A DNA stretch of 64,000 bases. It comes from Phytophthora quininea. Lineage: Eukaryota; Oomycota; Peronosporomycetes; Peronosporales; Peronosporaceae. A program made the translations under genes and the position numbers. The stretch spans positions 620,001-684,000 of the forward strand of contig JAAVTG010000559.1 of NCBI GenBank assembly GCA_011947345.1. Direction: 5' to 3'. Positions 49,446-60,519 of the stretch are shown here, piece by piece. The stretch's first letter is position 1. Every line of letters starts with the position of its first letter. The notes beneath the pieces were generated by a model that saw only the letters and a list, made by a program, of their open reading frames with translations, searched no databases and had not been told where the DNA came from.

Positions 49446-50116
49446 CAGCGACTACTACTTCGTAAGTAGTAATGTACATGACCTCAATTTTCCTCTGGCT
49501 TCGAAGGGCAAATCGATCAACGGGAACTCTAGCCGCGCAATCGTTATTGCTGAAGGGTTTATGCTGGCAGACAACGCCTTGTGCTCACGAGATTATATAT
49601 TTGGTATCCGGTCAGAGTTTACCGAGTGCTCCAGTTCAGGGGGTACTTCAAGCAATATCTCAAGGTTGAGTCGGCATTGTCAGCAGTGCCAACTTTGTTG
49701 TTTTTAATCTTCTCAATGCACTTTATTTTCTGGTTCGTACAGACCAAGAAGGCCGTACGAACAACGCCGAGCTTGGACACAGTATATCATATATTTTCCA
49801 TAAAAATAAATATATATGCACGATATTCGGACAGCAGCTCAGCCTCCAAGGCCCACAATCATCTTGGCTTAAATGATTGAATCGCACTCGCAATGACGCA
49901 TTCTCACATCCAGATTTCTCCCCATCGTGAGCCTGCTGTAGTACTTCAGTACAGCTCCAAACTTGTCAACATCGTGGCTACAAATCTCAGCGTTGGATCC
50001 CCATAAACATTTTGGCTTGAGTGATTGTAACACACTCACAATGACATAGATTCTGCAAGGATACATATTGAGGTTCAATAGTACTTTAAGATGTTGACAG
50101 GGACAACATTGACGTG

Positions 50117-50166
50117 GGTTCTTTTCTTTTGAATGGGCCGATCCCATCATCGATCCCTGCTTTCCC
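50117..50166 (+). promoter_or_regulatory. Lectin upstream box, copy D
   Basis: A box 156 bases upstream of the copy D start: GGTTCTTTTCTTTTGAA, GGGCCGATCCCATCAT and CGATCCCTGCTTTCCC. Confidence 0.75.
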
Positions 50167-50321
50167 AGACGACCTGGACAGCGCGTGATGCGGTGTCAGA
50201 AACACGCTGACGGGAAGACCATTGCTCGTATAGTATCTGTAGCAAGTGTTTAGCTGCGGGCCGATGATTCATTTGCAAATTTGCCTTCTCCATACCATCG
50301 CTCCGAAGACTCCTCGCAACG

Positions 50322-50864
50322 ATGAGATTCATTTTCCAAGTGCTTGCTGCAGTAGTGCTCGTGACCCGTAGCGCCTTGGTCGAGTCGGGCACGATTTTGG
50401 ACAACCAGAGGTTTGGTGGGTCCCGCGGTCACGAGTTCTCGGACGAAAAGGTCGTCGTGCCCGGACAAATCCCCAGAGCCCTCCACATCCGCGCTGGCGA
50501 GCGCGTGAACGGCGTCGGCATCGACTTCACGGACAACTACGGGCTGCAGACCAGCTTGTACCACGGCGACGGTGGTGGGAACCCCTTGGACCTGGAGCTC
50601 GGAGAAGGCGAGTACATCACGGCCATGGAGGCCCACACGGGCGAAAAGGACGGCAAAACACGCATCGTGTACATCCAGTTCGTCACCAACAAGGGCAACA
50701 TGTTGGAAGGCGGAACTCGCCACGCCAATATCGGGAAGGCGGCGGCGCCCGAAGGCTACCAGCTGGGAGGGTTTTTCGGATCGAGCGGCAAGGAGCTCGA
50801 TGCGGTGGGCGCCATTTGGACGGCCATCGACCAGAAAGCGGCAACGGTTGCGCCAGCTCCGTAG
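50322..50864 (+). CDS. Secreted jacalin-like lectin, copy D
   Basis: 180 residues, intact, single exon. Signal peptide MRFIFQVLAAVVLVTRSALV; jacalin domain with ALHIRAGERVNGVGIDFTD, YHGDGGGNPLDLELGEGEY, TRIVYIQFVTNKGN and GYQLGGFFGSSGKELDAVG; Ala/Pro-rich end (ATVAPAP). It pairs head-to-head with C across 1.07 kb. The shared SRGHE and LGEGEY sequences mark C and D as a subgroup distinct from A/B. Confidence 0.9.
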   Translation: MRFIFQVLAAVVLVTRSALVESGTILDNQRFGGSRGHEFSDEKVVVPGQIPRALHIRAGERVNGVGIDFTDNYGLQTSLYHGDGGGNPLDLELGEGEYITAMEAHTGEKDGKTRIVYIQFVTNKGNMLEGGTRHANIGKAAAPEGYQLGGFFGSSGKELDAVGAIWTAIDQKAATVAPAP

Positions 50865-52554
50865 AGTTGACGTCGTTTGTAGATGACAAACGCATTCTGA
50901 AAGAGTCGTGAACCGTGTGTATTAGCGTGCGCCAAACGTAAGCTAGATATCTCCGCCGCCACCATCACCACCACTTTGTCTGGTGTTAACACTTGTTGAT
51001 AAAAACTTCATCCCCACTCTCTGTTGCCGTCGTGCCTTTTCCAATGTGTGGCGGCTCATCGCTGGTACAAAGATGTTATGTTTGATACCGTCATGGCACT
51101 CCTAGTTCAGGAGGGGGAGCTCTACATGTACCACTACCTAGCACTACTGCGGGCGTCGGATATTTTCCATACCTTAGGTGGGTTTCCATTCCAGCAGTAT
51201 TGCATACCAACAATATTATTGTAAATTATTGCTACAAGATTTTTAAAAATATATTTTTGAAGATTTATGCTAATAGATTCGACGTGCAAATTGAAATGGA
51301 GTTTCAAAGGGCCTACACTAGGCGCAGACGCAAACAAATTTGCGCCTCCGTAGACAACCGCTATTTGGCTCTGACAGCTCTGGTATCGGCTCATGGGCTT
51401 ACATCTACGAGCAAATAAGATCCATTATTCCGCTCCTATGGCTCCCTACATTGACCAACTTCGTCATTGTTGTGACGGATTGCCATCCGTGGTCTGACAA
51501 CAACATATTTTTGCCCCCAACGCGTTGATACTACGTAGAGCACAACAGCATGAAGTATCAAAGTCGATTTGGTTGTTGATGTAAATCCAAGAGTGATCTG
51601 CAGCCACTTGCCACTTCCTTGGCTTCGGTGCCAAGTATCGGGCGGCAACCTGATGCTATAGAGCTTCTCCGATACCATTGCTCCTCAAATGCCCAACCCT
51701 AATGATATGAACGGCAAGTACCATCACTCAATAGCAAAAGTTCTCCTCCGTGTTGAGGAGCTTGAGTGGCTGCTCCTCGATCACTAGTCGCTGTGGCGGC
51801 CTTTTTTGTGGAAATTCTAAGCTGCCATCTACGCGGATATGATCGTCTGCCCGAACTCCATTTGTACCACAGACAGCTGTGGCTCTGCACTGGTTTTCAT
51901 CGAGGGGAGCATGGCGAACCCGTGTTATACTATACGCAGCATTTTATCCATTGGAGAAGAATTGCCACGACAGCCTCGATGCCTTTCAGAGTGATGCACA
52001 ACGAATTCAGGCTTGCTGAGCAACACGATAAGCCAGAATGATTATGGGAGTGCTGTGCACCTCGTTGTCATCTCGCTACTCATCCACTGGTCCTACACAT
52101 CCTCGTTGTTGGACTCACTTTGCACAGCCATTCTCGTCGATCCCTGACTGAGCCTTGTTGACGGGGTTGCAGGTCGTGGTGTGGGTGAGGTAGTACACTT
52201 TAAGCCATTGTCGATTGCAGCAACACCGGATGCGACGGACTACATGTAATAGAGGTGACGAGCGAAGGTTGTAGTTGAGGCCATGGACATTGTGAGTTGC
52301 AACTCGCTCAAGACCGACTTCTTACAGGTCCAATTGGACCTGTAGCAGAAACGATAGAAGAGTGCCATTCGCTGCAACGAGAAGCTGCTAGGACGCTTTG
52401 CAACTTTACGGGTCTCACCAGACCTCTAAATTCGCTTTACCATAACGGACACTACAATTGAGACTAAGTTGTCAACGTCTTAGTTTAGATTTCCCAACCT
52501 CCGCACCACAAGCATAGCTTACCACCTAACACCGAACGCTCAATAAGCTTGGCA
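50865..52554. other. Gene-free stretch
   Basis: No supported gene. A run rich in A/T at 51180-51310 and several short open frames without recognisable domains are present. Confidence 0.45.
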
Positions 52555-52719
52555 ATGTTACCCAAAACTGCAAATGACGACGACAGCGACTGGAATATAC
52601 CGTCCGAACTGGGGCATATTACAACAACACGGAAGACGTCGCTGACCATCAAGCAGATGCAGGAAAGTTTCCCGGTGTACACGCCCATGAAGCGCGAACA
52701 TGATGTTTTAACCCTTTAA
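52555..52719 (+). other. Short open frame ending at a TTAA-CCCTTT sequence
   Basis: 54 codons (MLPKTANDDDSDWNIPSELG onward), with an acidic start like the N-termini of some transposases. The stop codon lies within TTAACCCTTTAACTACAGC at 52708-52726, which resembles a piggyBac-type end (TTAA target then CCCTTT). The frame may have been cut by an insertion. Low support. Confidence 0.25.
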
Positions 52720-53365
52720 CTACAGCATGTTGAACGGTCCAACATATCGGGTGTATTTTTGATTTATCCTAGCGTCTGTGTTATGTTGGAGATCCAACAT
52801 GGAGCTAACAAGACTTGCGGTTTGTACAAGACTGCGTGGGCATAGTGATATAAATCTTATTACTGGTGAAATAAACCCGCGTGGTGCACAGGAATAGGGT
52901 ATTCCAGCGGGGAAAAACAATATGGCAGGATGGTCAGGAATGGGAGAGCGTTGGCTGCTGTGATCGTCCTCTTCCACCATTACGAGTATTGAAAGTGGTT
53001 GGACTCAGCAGTGAAGGCGTCTACATGAAACTTCCCGAACAACCCGATGACGCCCGTGCAAAAGAAGCAAATGCAACTGGAACGGAGTGATACAGCGACC
53101 ACCAGCAACCAGACCCTGGACTGCTGTACAGAGATCCTTTCCTGAGGGATAATCGCTTAAGAATGCTGTAGCAATGCTGGTGGAGATGTCTGCAGACGCG
53201 AAGGTAGCTGAAAAGACGACCGGGAGGCCAAAGGCTTCGGAAAAAGCAAGATCCGCCCAAAATAACGGGGACAACAACCCCAGGTCGAGCTACCGGAGCT
53301 TAGGGTTCATGCCAACTCGGCTGCAAGTAGGGAGGTTTGCGCCCGAGATTCAGCCTTCGGCTTCA

Positions 53366-53640
53366 GTCTAAGGCCTATCAAAGACAAGTATGGCTTCGTC
53401 AACATGCTGTACGAAGTCCGTTCAGTCTATCTGAACAACATGAACGACGACTCGGGCGTCGTTCATATGGCGGAGAGCTTCTCGGCAGAGATGTGTATAG
53501 TGGACGTGCGTACTGACCTCTAGAACAACTTCCGCATCATGTAGCTGCGGGCCGCGTGCTTCAAGATTCAACCTTCAACTGCAGTTCGAGGGCTCCAACG
53601 GCAATAGTAAGGATGACTACATCAACCTGTTGTGTTAATT
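53366..53640 (+). pseudogene. Decayed coding segment, family not recognised
   Basis: Some 53 codons open without a stop (PIKDKYGFVNMLYEVRSVYL, MAESFSAEMCIVDVR), then several stops with continuing protein-like sequence in two frames (FEGSNGNSKDDYINLL). Composition looks like old coding sequence, but I cannot assign a family. Confidence 0.35.
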
Positions 53641-54111
53641 CCACGGTCTGAGTTTCTTGACAGGTAAGGAAATACAAAGTGTGAGGGTCCAGTTGGCTGA
53701 TATACTGTATTCCACTAGTCCGGTTAAGTGGCTACAAAACAACTGTCGTGGAGATATACTACTAGTTACTAGTGGAGGTCAGGCAGAAACACAATACTCG
53801 TAGGTCATATGAAGATAGCAAATACACATAAAAGCCTCGTGATAGGCGCTCTTGTACAAGGCATATTGATTGGTCTCTCATAAAGCACTATGTCGTGGCA
53901 ATTTGTCTTAGCGTAGCAAAGCCAAAACGATCGACCTGTAACGCAGTTGCCTAAAGTTATGCAGGGGTAATACGAGCACGGTATATATAGCTATAGTTGT
54001 TCTTTTAGATTTGTTAAACTAAAAAAAAGGTTGGTATGGAAAATCACCGCGCTGCAATAATGTGTATGAAAAACCACCCAAAAAAGGTATGGAAAAAGAA
54101 TTGGATACATT

Positions 54112-54820
54112 ATGCCTATCAAGTGTCACGCAATACCTTTTGGTCAGGGAGTAAGTGACGACTCCGTTTTTGCGTCGTTGGAATCACGGATCGGTTTCCA
54201 GGCTGGCACGGTGGGGTTCGCATGCGAGTACTTACCGGGGCAGACTACTCGTTCTGCAGACTATGGTTCTCGCTTTTACGGCGCTTTACACAGCACTTTA
54301 CCATGCCGACCGCTATGATTAAGCGGCTGCAGTCGCTAGTTGATAAATATCTCTTGACACGAAGTATGGACTCGTCCCGTTGATTCTCGAAGCTCGCCAA
54401 GGGTTTGTTTGCCATGTTTCCTTCAACAGCAGCGGGTTGCAAATTCCACTGCTACAAAGAGTTTTTAATGTTCAGCGGAGGCGGCTGTTGCAACAACTTG
54501 TAAACATGGACATCTATGAGCTCTGGCGGGCGACTACCACGGCGCTGCTGGCTCACAGTGTACCCGATAACTCTTCTGGAATTCCGTTTAATTTTCTGAG
54601 CTGCCCGTGCACGGTTCGATCCGCAATCGTGGATGTTGTGTGGCTTACGTTATGGTGGCGGTATACGTGGGAAGTGTGGTCGTCCATTTCGTAAATGCCG
54701 GGTGAAACGTCTGTCGACCCAGTTCACTTTCAACACACACTGCTTCGAGCGTAAGTGTGGCACTCTACTCACCCTCTGCTGGGTGTTCGATACGACACCG
54801 ACTCCTCGCTCGCGGTTGTA
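54112..54820 (+). mobile_element. Decayed element-like coding remnants
   Basis: Adjacent open fragments in changing frames: FGQGVSDDSVFASLESRIGF, ILEARQGFVCHVSFNSSGLQ, and a C-terminal Cys-containing CGRPFRKCRVKRL...CFERKCGTLLTLC resembling a transposase zinc tail. Assignment to a DNA transposon is an inference. Confidence 0.3.
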
Positions 54821-55809
54821 GGCAAAAATAGAGCGACACGTAAGTTTCGGACGAAGCTCGCTGACGCGACCGGGTGTCGATGCTTACTCGACTTCATGAG
54901 CTATGGGTAGCCCGAGGCACCTACATGTATGGCTTGATTCCTGTCGGCAATGCCTGAATGGCCTCTCCGATACTGAATGCGCCATCTCCACAATCTCTAC
55001 TATGAGCTACGTCGGATCTACACTGTGGTGACTGGTGAGTTGGGCCCTCTCGAGGACTCCTGCACATCAACTCTGTCCCTACCAATAATTGGGGTGCAGA
55101 GTAGCACGAAGGTGGAGCTATTCGCTCACCTCCAAAAGAGCGCATGAAAACTTTACTGGCTTCGTCTCAAATGCGAAGTGACCATTCACTTTTCTACCAA
55201 GTCGACGATTTCGGTCAAGCAGATTTAGTTGAGACCGTCACAGCTCTGAAGGTGCTACGGCGCTTAGTCCTACCGGTTTGCTCGGATCTGCAATTTCGAC
55301 TATGCTTGAAATTGCTCCCCACATGTTCACGATTTCATTCCCTACGCACTCTCAGCTTTTCAGACCTTGTGGACCTGCGAAGGTTTTAGACTTGAGCACA
55401 AGATCACGAGATCTCTAATGAGCGCATGGCGACTACTGGTAAGGATCGCCATGCCCAAAGTGTGAACTACTAAGTATCTCCTCGACACTTTGCAAGATCC
55501 GACATCGGATCCTGTCGTTGGATCGCTGCAATGGTTGGCTACAAGCCAACACTATTTTCTTTTGCTTGTTTTAACTATACCGATAATGAACTTGCTTTGT
55601 TGTTGTGGCGCGCGCAGAGCTCGCTCTGCTTCCTGTTCGCACCTGCACGCGCCACGACAACCTGTCGCGGCATTTTGCCCGGCAGATCTGCTGTTCCTCC
55701 TTCTTACTATGCCTACACTACGAAGTGGAATCACAACGACTTCCAATAACAAATCACACAAAGGACACGGCCATGTAAGAGCTGTAGGAGCAAAAGCGTT
55801 CAAATAAAC
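54821..55809. other. Gene-poor stretch
   Basis: Short open frames only (for example 55490-55807), none with recognisable domains; probably degraded repeat. Confidence 0.4.
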
Positions 55810-56350
55810 ATTTTCGATTTTGCATTTCAGCACAAAAGACCACCGACCTGACCTGTGAATATTCCGGCTGTAGTGACATGGAAACGGATCAACACCTCTT
55901 CTTTGACTGCTCACGAGGGTCTTTATTGTGGAGGAACATCACACAGGACTGGAAGGCCATCCTAGACGGGCAGGTGCCTGGACTATGATCACCAGGAACC
56001 GGTTTGGGCAATCCGCAAAACCAACTTGGTTGAGCGTTTTTCGATACTATGGATGGTCATGCGCAGCATTGTTCAGCGCGCAATAAATACCAACTCGGGG
56101 ATCATCAGCCCTTGGATGCTTTCGAAACGAGTTTTCGCGTCTATGCTGTATTTGGTGCCCATTTCCGAGCCCTGTTGCGATCTTCCTCGCCGTCAACACT
56201 ATCCGAACTGCAACGCTGTCTGCAGATGTTTTCACCTGCGACTCGGCTTCGCCACTTCTTGGTAACACATCCTCGGATTTTGCCGTCCGCAATGATCCGT
56301 CGTTTCTCAACGACTCGGGGCTTCTCACAACTCTGCCTACCTACTCGGCG
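55810..56350 (+). mobile_element. LINE-type 3' fragment (zinc-binding region)
   Basis: CEYSGCSDMETDQHLFFDCS followed by GSLLWRNITQDWKAI matches the C..C..mEt.qHlff.C....lW signature of the region after a LINE reverse transcriptase. The frame then breaks, and a 79-codon piece (WMVMRSIVQRAINTN) continues. The 5' part of the element is missing. Confidence 0.6.
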
Positions 56351-56404
56351 ACAACCGTATGATCATATATTATAGGTGAATGTACATTTCGCATTTGGAG
56401 AAGC

Positions 56405-56678
56405 CTAGTTAACACGGAAACCACCTTTTCTTTCGTTGCGCGTTTTGCCGTCTTTCTCACCCGGGTGGTCCTCTATGGAGTTGATGGACTCGCCTTGTTC
56501 GAGCTCCAAGTCGAACGGATCGCCGCCATCACCACCGCACCACACGTTGGTCAAAATACTGTTGGCGTCCGTGAAGTCGATACTGAAACCGCTCACGCGA
56601 CTACCAGCGCGAATGTGAAGGGCTTTCACGATTTGTCCCTGCACAATGCTGAGGACATGGAAAATGAATGCGACGTCG
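56405..56678 (-). pseudogene. Jacalin-like lectin, copy E (truncated pseudogene)
   Basis: The start codon is lost (TCG-type sequence where the other copies have ATG just before the FIFH signal-peptide residues). About 38 codons covering the rest of the signal peptide and mature N-terminus are deleted, joining it directly to GQIVKALHIRAGSRV. The domain continues through GGDGGDPFDLELEQGE and EKDGKTR, then ends in unrelated sequence (NERKGGFRVN). The second half of the jacalin fold is missing. Its His at signal-peptide position 6 is shared only with copy F, its head-to-head partner. Confidence 0.8.
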
Positions 56679-56834
56679 CGGATTATTTCTCGGGTTCCGG
56701 AGAGAAGGGAATTTGCAAATGAGCCACTGTTTTAAACTCCTCCTGGAAAGACATGCCAAAGCACACCTCATATAACAGAGCACGGTTGTTTAAGCTGCAT
56801 ACATCGTGACGCGGAGCGGCGAAAAACACTTGGG

Positions 56835-56887
56835 TCCCAAGATTATGATCGATGTTGAGATTGGCTTGTTCAAATAAGAAGAACCGG
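56835..56887 (-). promoter_or_regulatory. Lectin upstream box, copy E (retained at a pseudogene)
   Basis: About 160 bases upstream of the lost start: GGTTCTTCTTATTTGAAC, AAGCCAATCTCAACAT and CGATCATAATC. Further upstream, TTGTGGCGCAAG and TGCTTGAAGCA are shared with copy F only. Confidence 0.7.
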
Positions 56888-57336
56888 TTGCTTCAAGCAG
56901 CTCTTGCGCCACAATTGCATGCAAAGTAACGTGGGGTGCAGGACTCAAAACTCAAGTACTACTGCTTCGTTCATTATTCAATAGAACTTCATGTATCAGG
57001 AAGTCACAAGCGTGGCGCAATCGCCAAATTAACTTGGCAGCGGAGCATTTGAGTAGGAGAACAGAAATATTGATAACGCTGGTCTGGAGTTAGAATGAAC
57101 AGTTAATCAATTCAATTAAGTCACATCAACTTAGGGATATCTTTTGTTTGATGAATAACGGTGTAAATTAGGAAGAATTGTCTTTCGTTTATCTGGCTTC
57201 AGCATCGACATCACAAAGTCGGACGTGATACTGCCGATCTCAGAATAACCCCCAACGTCGTGACCGAGAAGATGGATTACTAAAACAATGCTCTACTGGA
57301 ACCGAAACAGCGAGCCTCTAGAGAATCCAAGGGTGA
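56888..57336. other. Gene-free stretch
   Basis: AT-rich, no supported gene. The first 35 bases continue the E/F-specific upstream similarity. Confidence 0.45.
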
Positions 57337-59148
57337 GTGATCGTAGGAGCGACAGCAGAAATCCCATGCTCGAGATGGCAACGAGTCTCTGCCCATTCAA
57401 TGACATCGCTAATTACTTGTCGAGAGATCGATTTTGGTCAACCTGCATTCATAGAGACTATGACCCGAGATCGCTTCCAGCATATTCGAGCGGCATTACA
57501 ATTTCATCCACCAAGCTTGGTGGCATTTGCGACGTTGCAAGACCCACTTTGCCGCTGTAGAGGACTATTGCAACATTTCCAGAAGCGTTTTGCTGAGATT
57601 AGGTGGGGTTCATTGTACGTGTATTCGGTCTGGGTTAATGGCTCCGGTAACGCTGCACGATCTACGCCTGCTGAGCGATTATATTCAACTGTTACCGTCG
57701 CTCCGAGCTCCAGTGTGAAACACGTTCGCACTACCTGACATTAGCATTGATCGTAAATCGGCTCCAGCTCTCTGGGTGGCCATGGCCGACCACAAAACCA
57801 GCACATTCAGGTCATCTAGTGGCCGCTTACCAGTGTCCGACATCTTCTACGCTCGCCACATTTACGCGCGGGTTATTGACACGTTTACAGATGGAGAGGA
57901 CAAGTTGCTAGGTACTGTACACTTGAATTTAGTCGACAAGTTCAACAAATTTGGAAAACCTTTTTCCGGATCAACCGCTGCGCAGGTCAAATTTGGGTCA
58001 ATACTTTTTCCGGGTCAAAATCTGGTCAAACATTTCGCGGGTCAAATATTGGTCAAATCCTATCACCCTCAAGAGGTTCTTCATAAAATCGTTATGGTCG
58101 CTACGCTCCACAGTCGCGTGGCGGGCAAGGATCCGGCGCGGATTAGATAGAACCTACTGCTTAGCGAAACGCATCCAGCCTACGCGCCGCCCCTGACAGA
58201 CCTCCGCTGCTCTCCGGTTGTCATGGCGCCTCTCTAAGGCCTCAAGGTGCTACGCGTAATCAGAGTAAAAGGGCGTTCAGTTATAATAACTATAAGTGTT
58301 GAAAATATATAAGGAATTAGAGGTATAGTATATAAACAAATACAAGTTTTTGAACGATCAATCAATGGTCAAATTGACCCGATTTTGACCCGGAAAAAGT
58401 GTTGACCCAAATTAGACCAGCGCAGCGGTTGACCCAGAAAAATCTTCCCAAATTTGCTCTCGAACCTGCTATGAATTGATTAGCCAACCAAAACCGTGAC
58501 TCGTGGGAGCTCGTCGCCGCGGTAGATCATGGGCCAAACGACAAGTAAAATGAAGCAGCTCATCAGAAGAAGCAGAAAGAGTTCCCGAATCACAAACGTA
58601 CCTAGTACTTGCCGACGCTCGCGTACGTTTAGCCTCGCTGGACATATCGTGTTCAAAGTCCCTAAAGGTCACCTGTGTTTACTCGAATGATCTAAAGCGA
58701 ACTATGTCAGCTTCGACGCTGTCGCTGGATTCACCTGAGGTAGTAGATTGTTGCCACGGCACTGTAACCCTTACTGTGCTAGACAGGAGAAACCATCTTG
58801 GAGTGTAAGCCGCTGGTGGCTCCGGCACTAATTGCAGTCTACAACAAATTCATGAACGCTGTCGATAGAGTTGATCAGCTACGCAGCACAAACCCTACAA
58901 GACGTCCGGTGCACATCTCGGTCTTCACGTGGCTGATTTTCCTGTCTTTCATCAACGCGTATGCGTTGCGGTTTCACATTACCGATTCAGCTTCAGCATC
59001 CGTATCTCTTCGAGAATTCAAACGGGCACTGGTTAGTACGCTAGTTGTCGGCAGCGATACCTCGCTGCATGCAATCACCCCAATCTCCACACAGCACAGC
59101 AATGGAAAGTTGACCTGCTATCTATGCAGTCAACGCAGGATACCCTAA
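57337..59148 (+). mobile_element. PiggyBac-like transposase remnant, interrupted
   Basis: Pieces in the order expected of a piggyBac (DDE_Tnp_1_7) transposase: FIETMTRDRFQHIRAALQFH near the N-terminus; YARVIDTFTDGEDKLLGTVH in the middle; DSWELVAAVDHGPND; then ALIAVYNKFMNAVDRVDQLR and FLSFINAYALRFH, the Y-N-x-x-M-x-x-VD...D and N-A-Y signatures; and a Cys pair (CYLCSQRR). Stops and frame changes show decay. A foldback element sits between the middle and C-terminal parts. Confidence 0.62.
57946..58456. mobile_element. Foldback/MITE-like element with about 85-bp terminal inverted repeats
   Basis: The left end (CAAATTTGG..., ATCAACCGCTGCGC, ACTTTTTCCGGGTCAAAATC) recurs as the reverse complement at the right end, with about 14 differences in 84 bases. 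Total length is 511 bases, with no coding capacity. Multiple GGGTCAA words lie in both arms. It is nested in the piggyBac-like remnant. No clear target duplication is visible. Confidence 0.75.
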
Positions 59149-59159
59149 AAAGGCTTAGT

Positions 59160-60345
59160 ACGGGTGTATCAAGCGTAAGTGCGGTTTTCGTGCGGAATGT
59201 TTTATAGCCTCTATTACAAGGGCGTCCTCCAGACCTCAACTCCAAGAGGCCCTAGAGGCTATATAGTACGAGTGCCTACAAGAGATCCTGTTGCATCTAC
59301 GAGAAAGCGTAGTAATAAAAGTATCACACCAGTTAGTGAGCTCATTCTTCGGCACAGAGACTAGCTACATATCCAATACACGTGCTTACAGTTTCCGAGT
59401 TGTTTGGCCAAAGCGGTAGAAGTTTCTTGTTGGCGCACACAGGTAGACTTCCTTCTATCCTGCATGTCTGAGGATAAATGAACACACGGCTGGGGGCTGT
59501 GCGAAGCGCTTGGTGGCGACGTCGGCAAGTTGTGTAGCCTTCATTCTCTCCGCCTTCTCCTTCATAACAGCTTCGTAGACACCCCAAGCACAGGGTGCGC
59601 AGACACATCACCCGCAGAACCTGTCACTGCTAGAGGTGGGCATCTTGATTCTGGACAATAAATCGCGAACTAGCCACAATTGAGAAGTAGAGGCTATACC
59701 GCAATTGTATTGGTTTAAACGTTCAAAACTCGCTTTGTGATTGGCTCTGGTATATGTCTGCATGAACCCTTTAGCTTAACCCTTTATTAGCTACGCTCTT
59801 CAGTTACGAACCCTTGAGCTACGAGCAGACCTATATTTAACCCTTTAACCCTTTGACTACAAGCTGAATCCATTAACTTTAATCCCTTACAATCGTGGCC
59901 ATCAAACGATGAGTTATAAATACACATGTTATTGTCTCACGAATACAATAGGACAACGATGTGTTCTCGTATTAATACGGTATTACATGTGTAGAGCGAG
60001 AGATCTGTATATTCGGTTGGGCCTTGATTAATAATCAATGATTATGGCGAGTTATCCGGCAGTATCACGTCCGATGCCGTGATACATTAATCGTACGTGC
60101 GCGCTGTCCGTAAGCGAAAGACTGTAAACATTCTCCCAGGAATGTCTTTCGTCGGATAAACATCGACGCAAAACTGTTAAGGGCGGCCTATCCTTACTAC
60201 AGACCAGCATGATGTCGAGATTCCCTTGGATCTCCTACAGTTGTAGTATCACTACGATCACTACAACTTTAAACCTTTGCGTCTTACACATTGTGCTTCT
60301 CCGTGTAGTTGTGGCGCAAGCATTGCTTGAAGCAGGCTTCAAATC
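59160..60345. other. Gene-free, repeat-bearing stretch
   Basis: No supported gene. Contains the CCCTTT cluster at 59764-59860 and AT-rich sequence to 60060. Confidence 0.45.
59764..59860. repeat. Cluster of AACCCTTT-x-x-CTAC words
   Basis: Five AACCCTT starts in under 100 bases, several followed by GCTACG, GCTACGAGC or GACTACAAGC. The same word (AACCCTTTAACTACAGC) occurs alone at 52710. The TTAA-CCCTTT form resembles piggyBac-type element ends. Confidence 0.5.
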
Positions 60346-60395
60346 GGTTCTACTCTATTGAACTAGCCGATCTCAGTATCGATCCTAGTCTTCCC
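60346..60395 (+). promoter_or_regulatory. Lectin upstream box, copy F
   Basis: A box 125 bases upstream of the copy F start: GGTTCTACTCTATTGAAC, TAGCCGATCTCAGTAT and CGATCCTAGTCTTCCC. Confidence 0.72.
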
Positions 60396-60519
60396 AACAT
60401 CGGGCCCAACTTGGGCCCCAAGTGCTCTTCGTCGCTGCGCATCACGATCTATGCTACAATAGACCGGCGACTCACTCGCGGATTTACCTTCTCTCCTCAT
60501 TCCAGCAACAACCCGCGCG

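Noticed and set aside
52557..53090. Functional transposase gene at the TTAA-CCCTTT site
   Set aside because: Only a 54-codon start and an unrelated 69-codon frame are open; no catalytic signature is visible.
59764..59860. Telomere-like array
   Set aside because: The AACCCTTTA words do not match the TTTAGGG repeat and are irregularly spaced.
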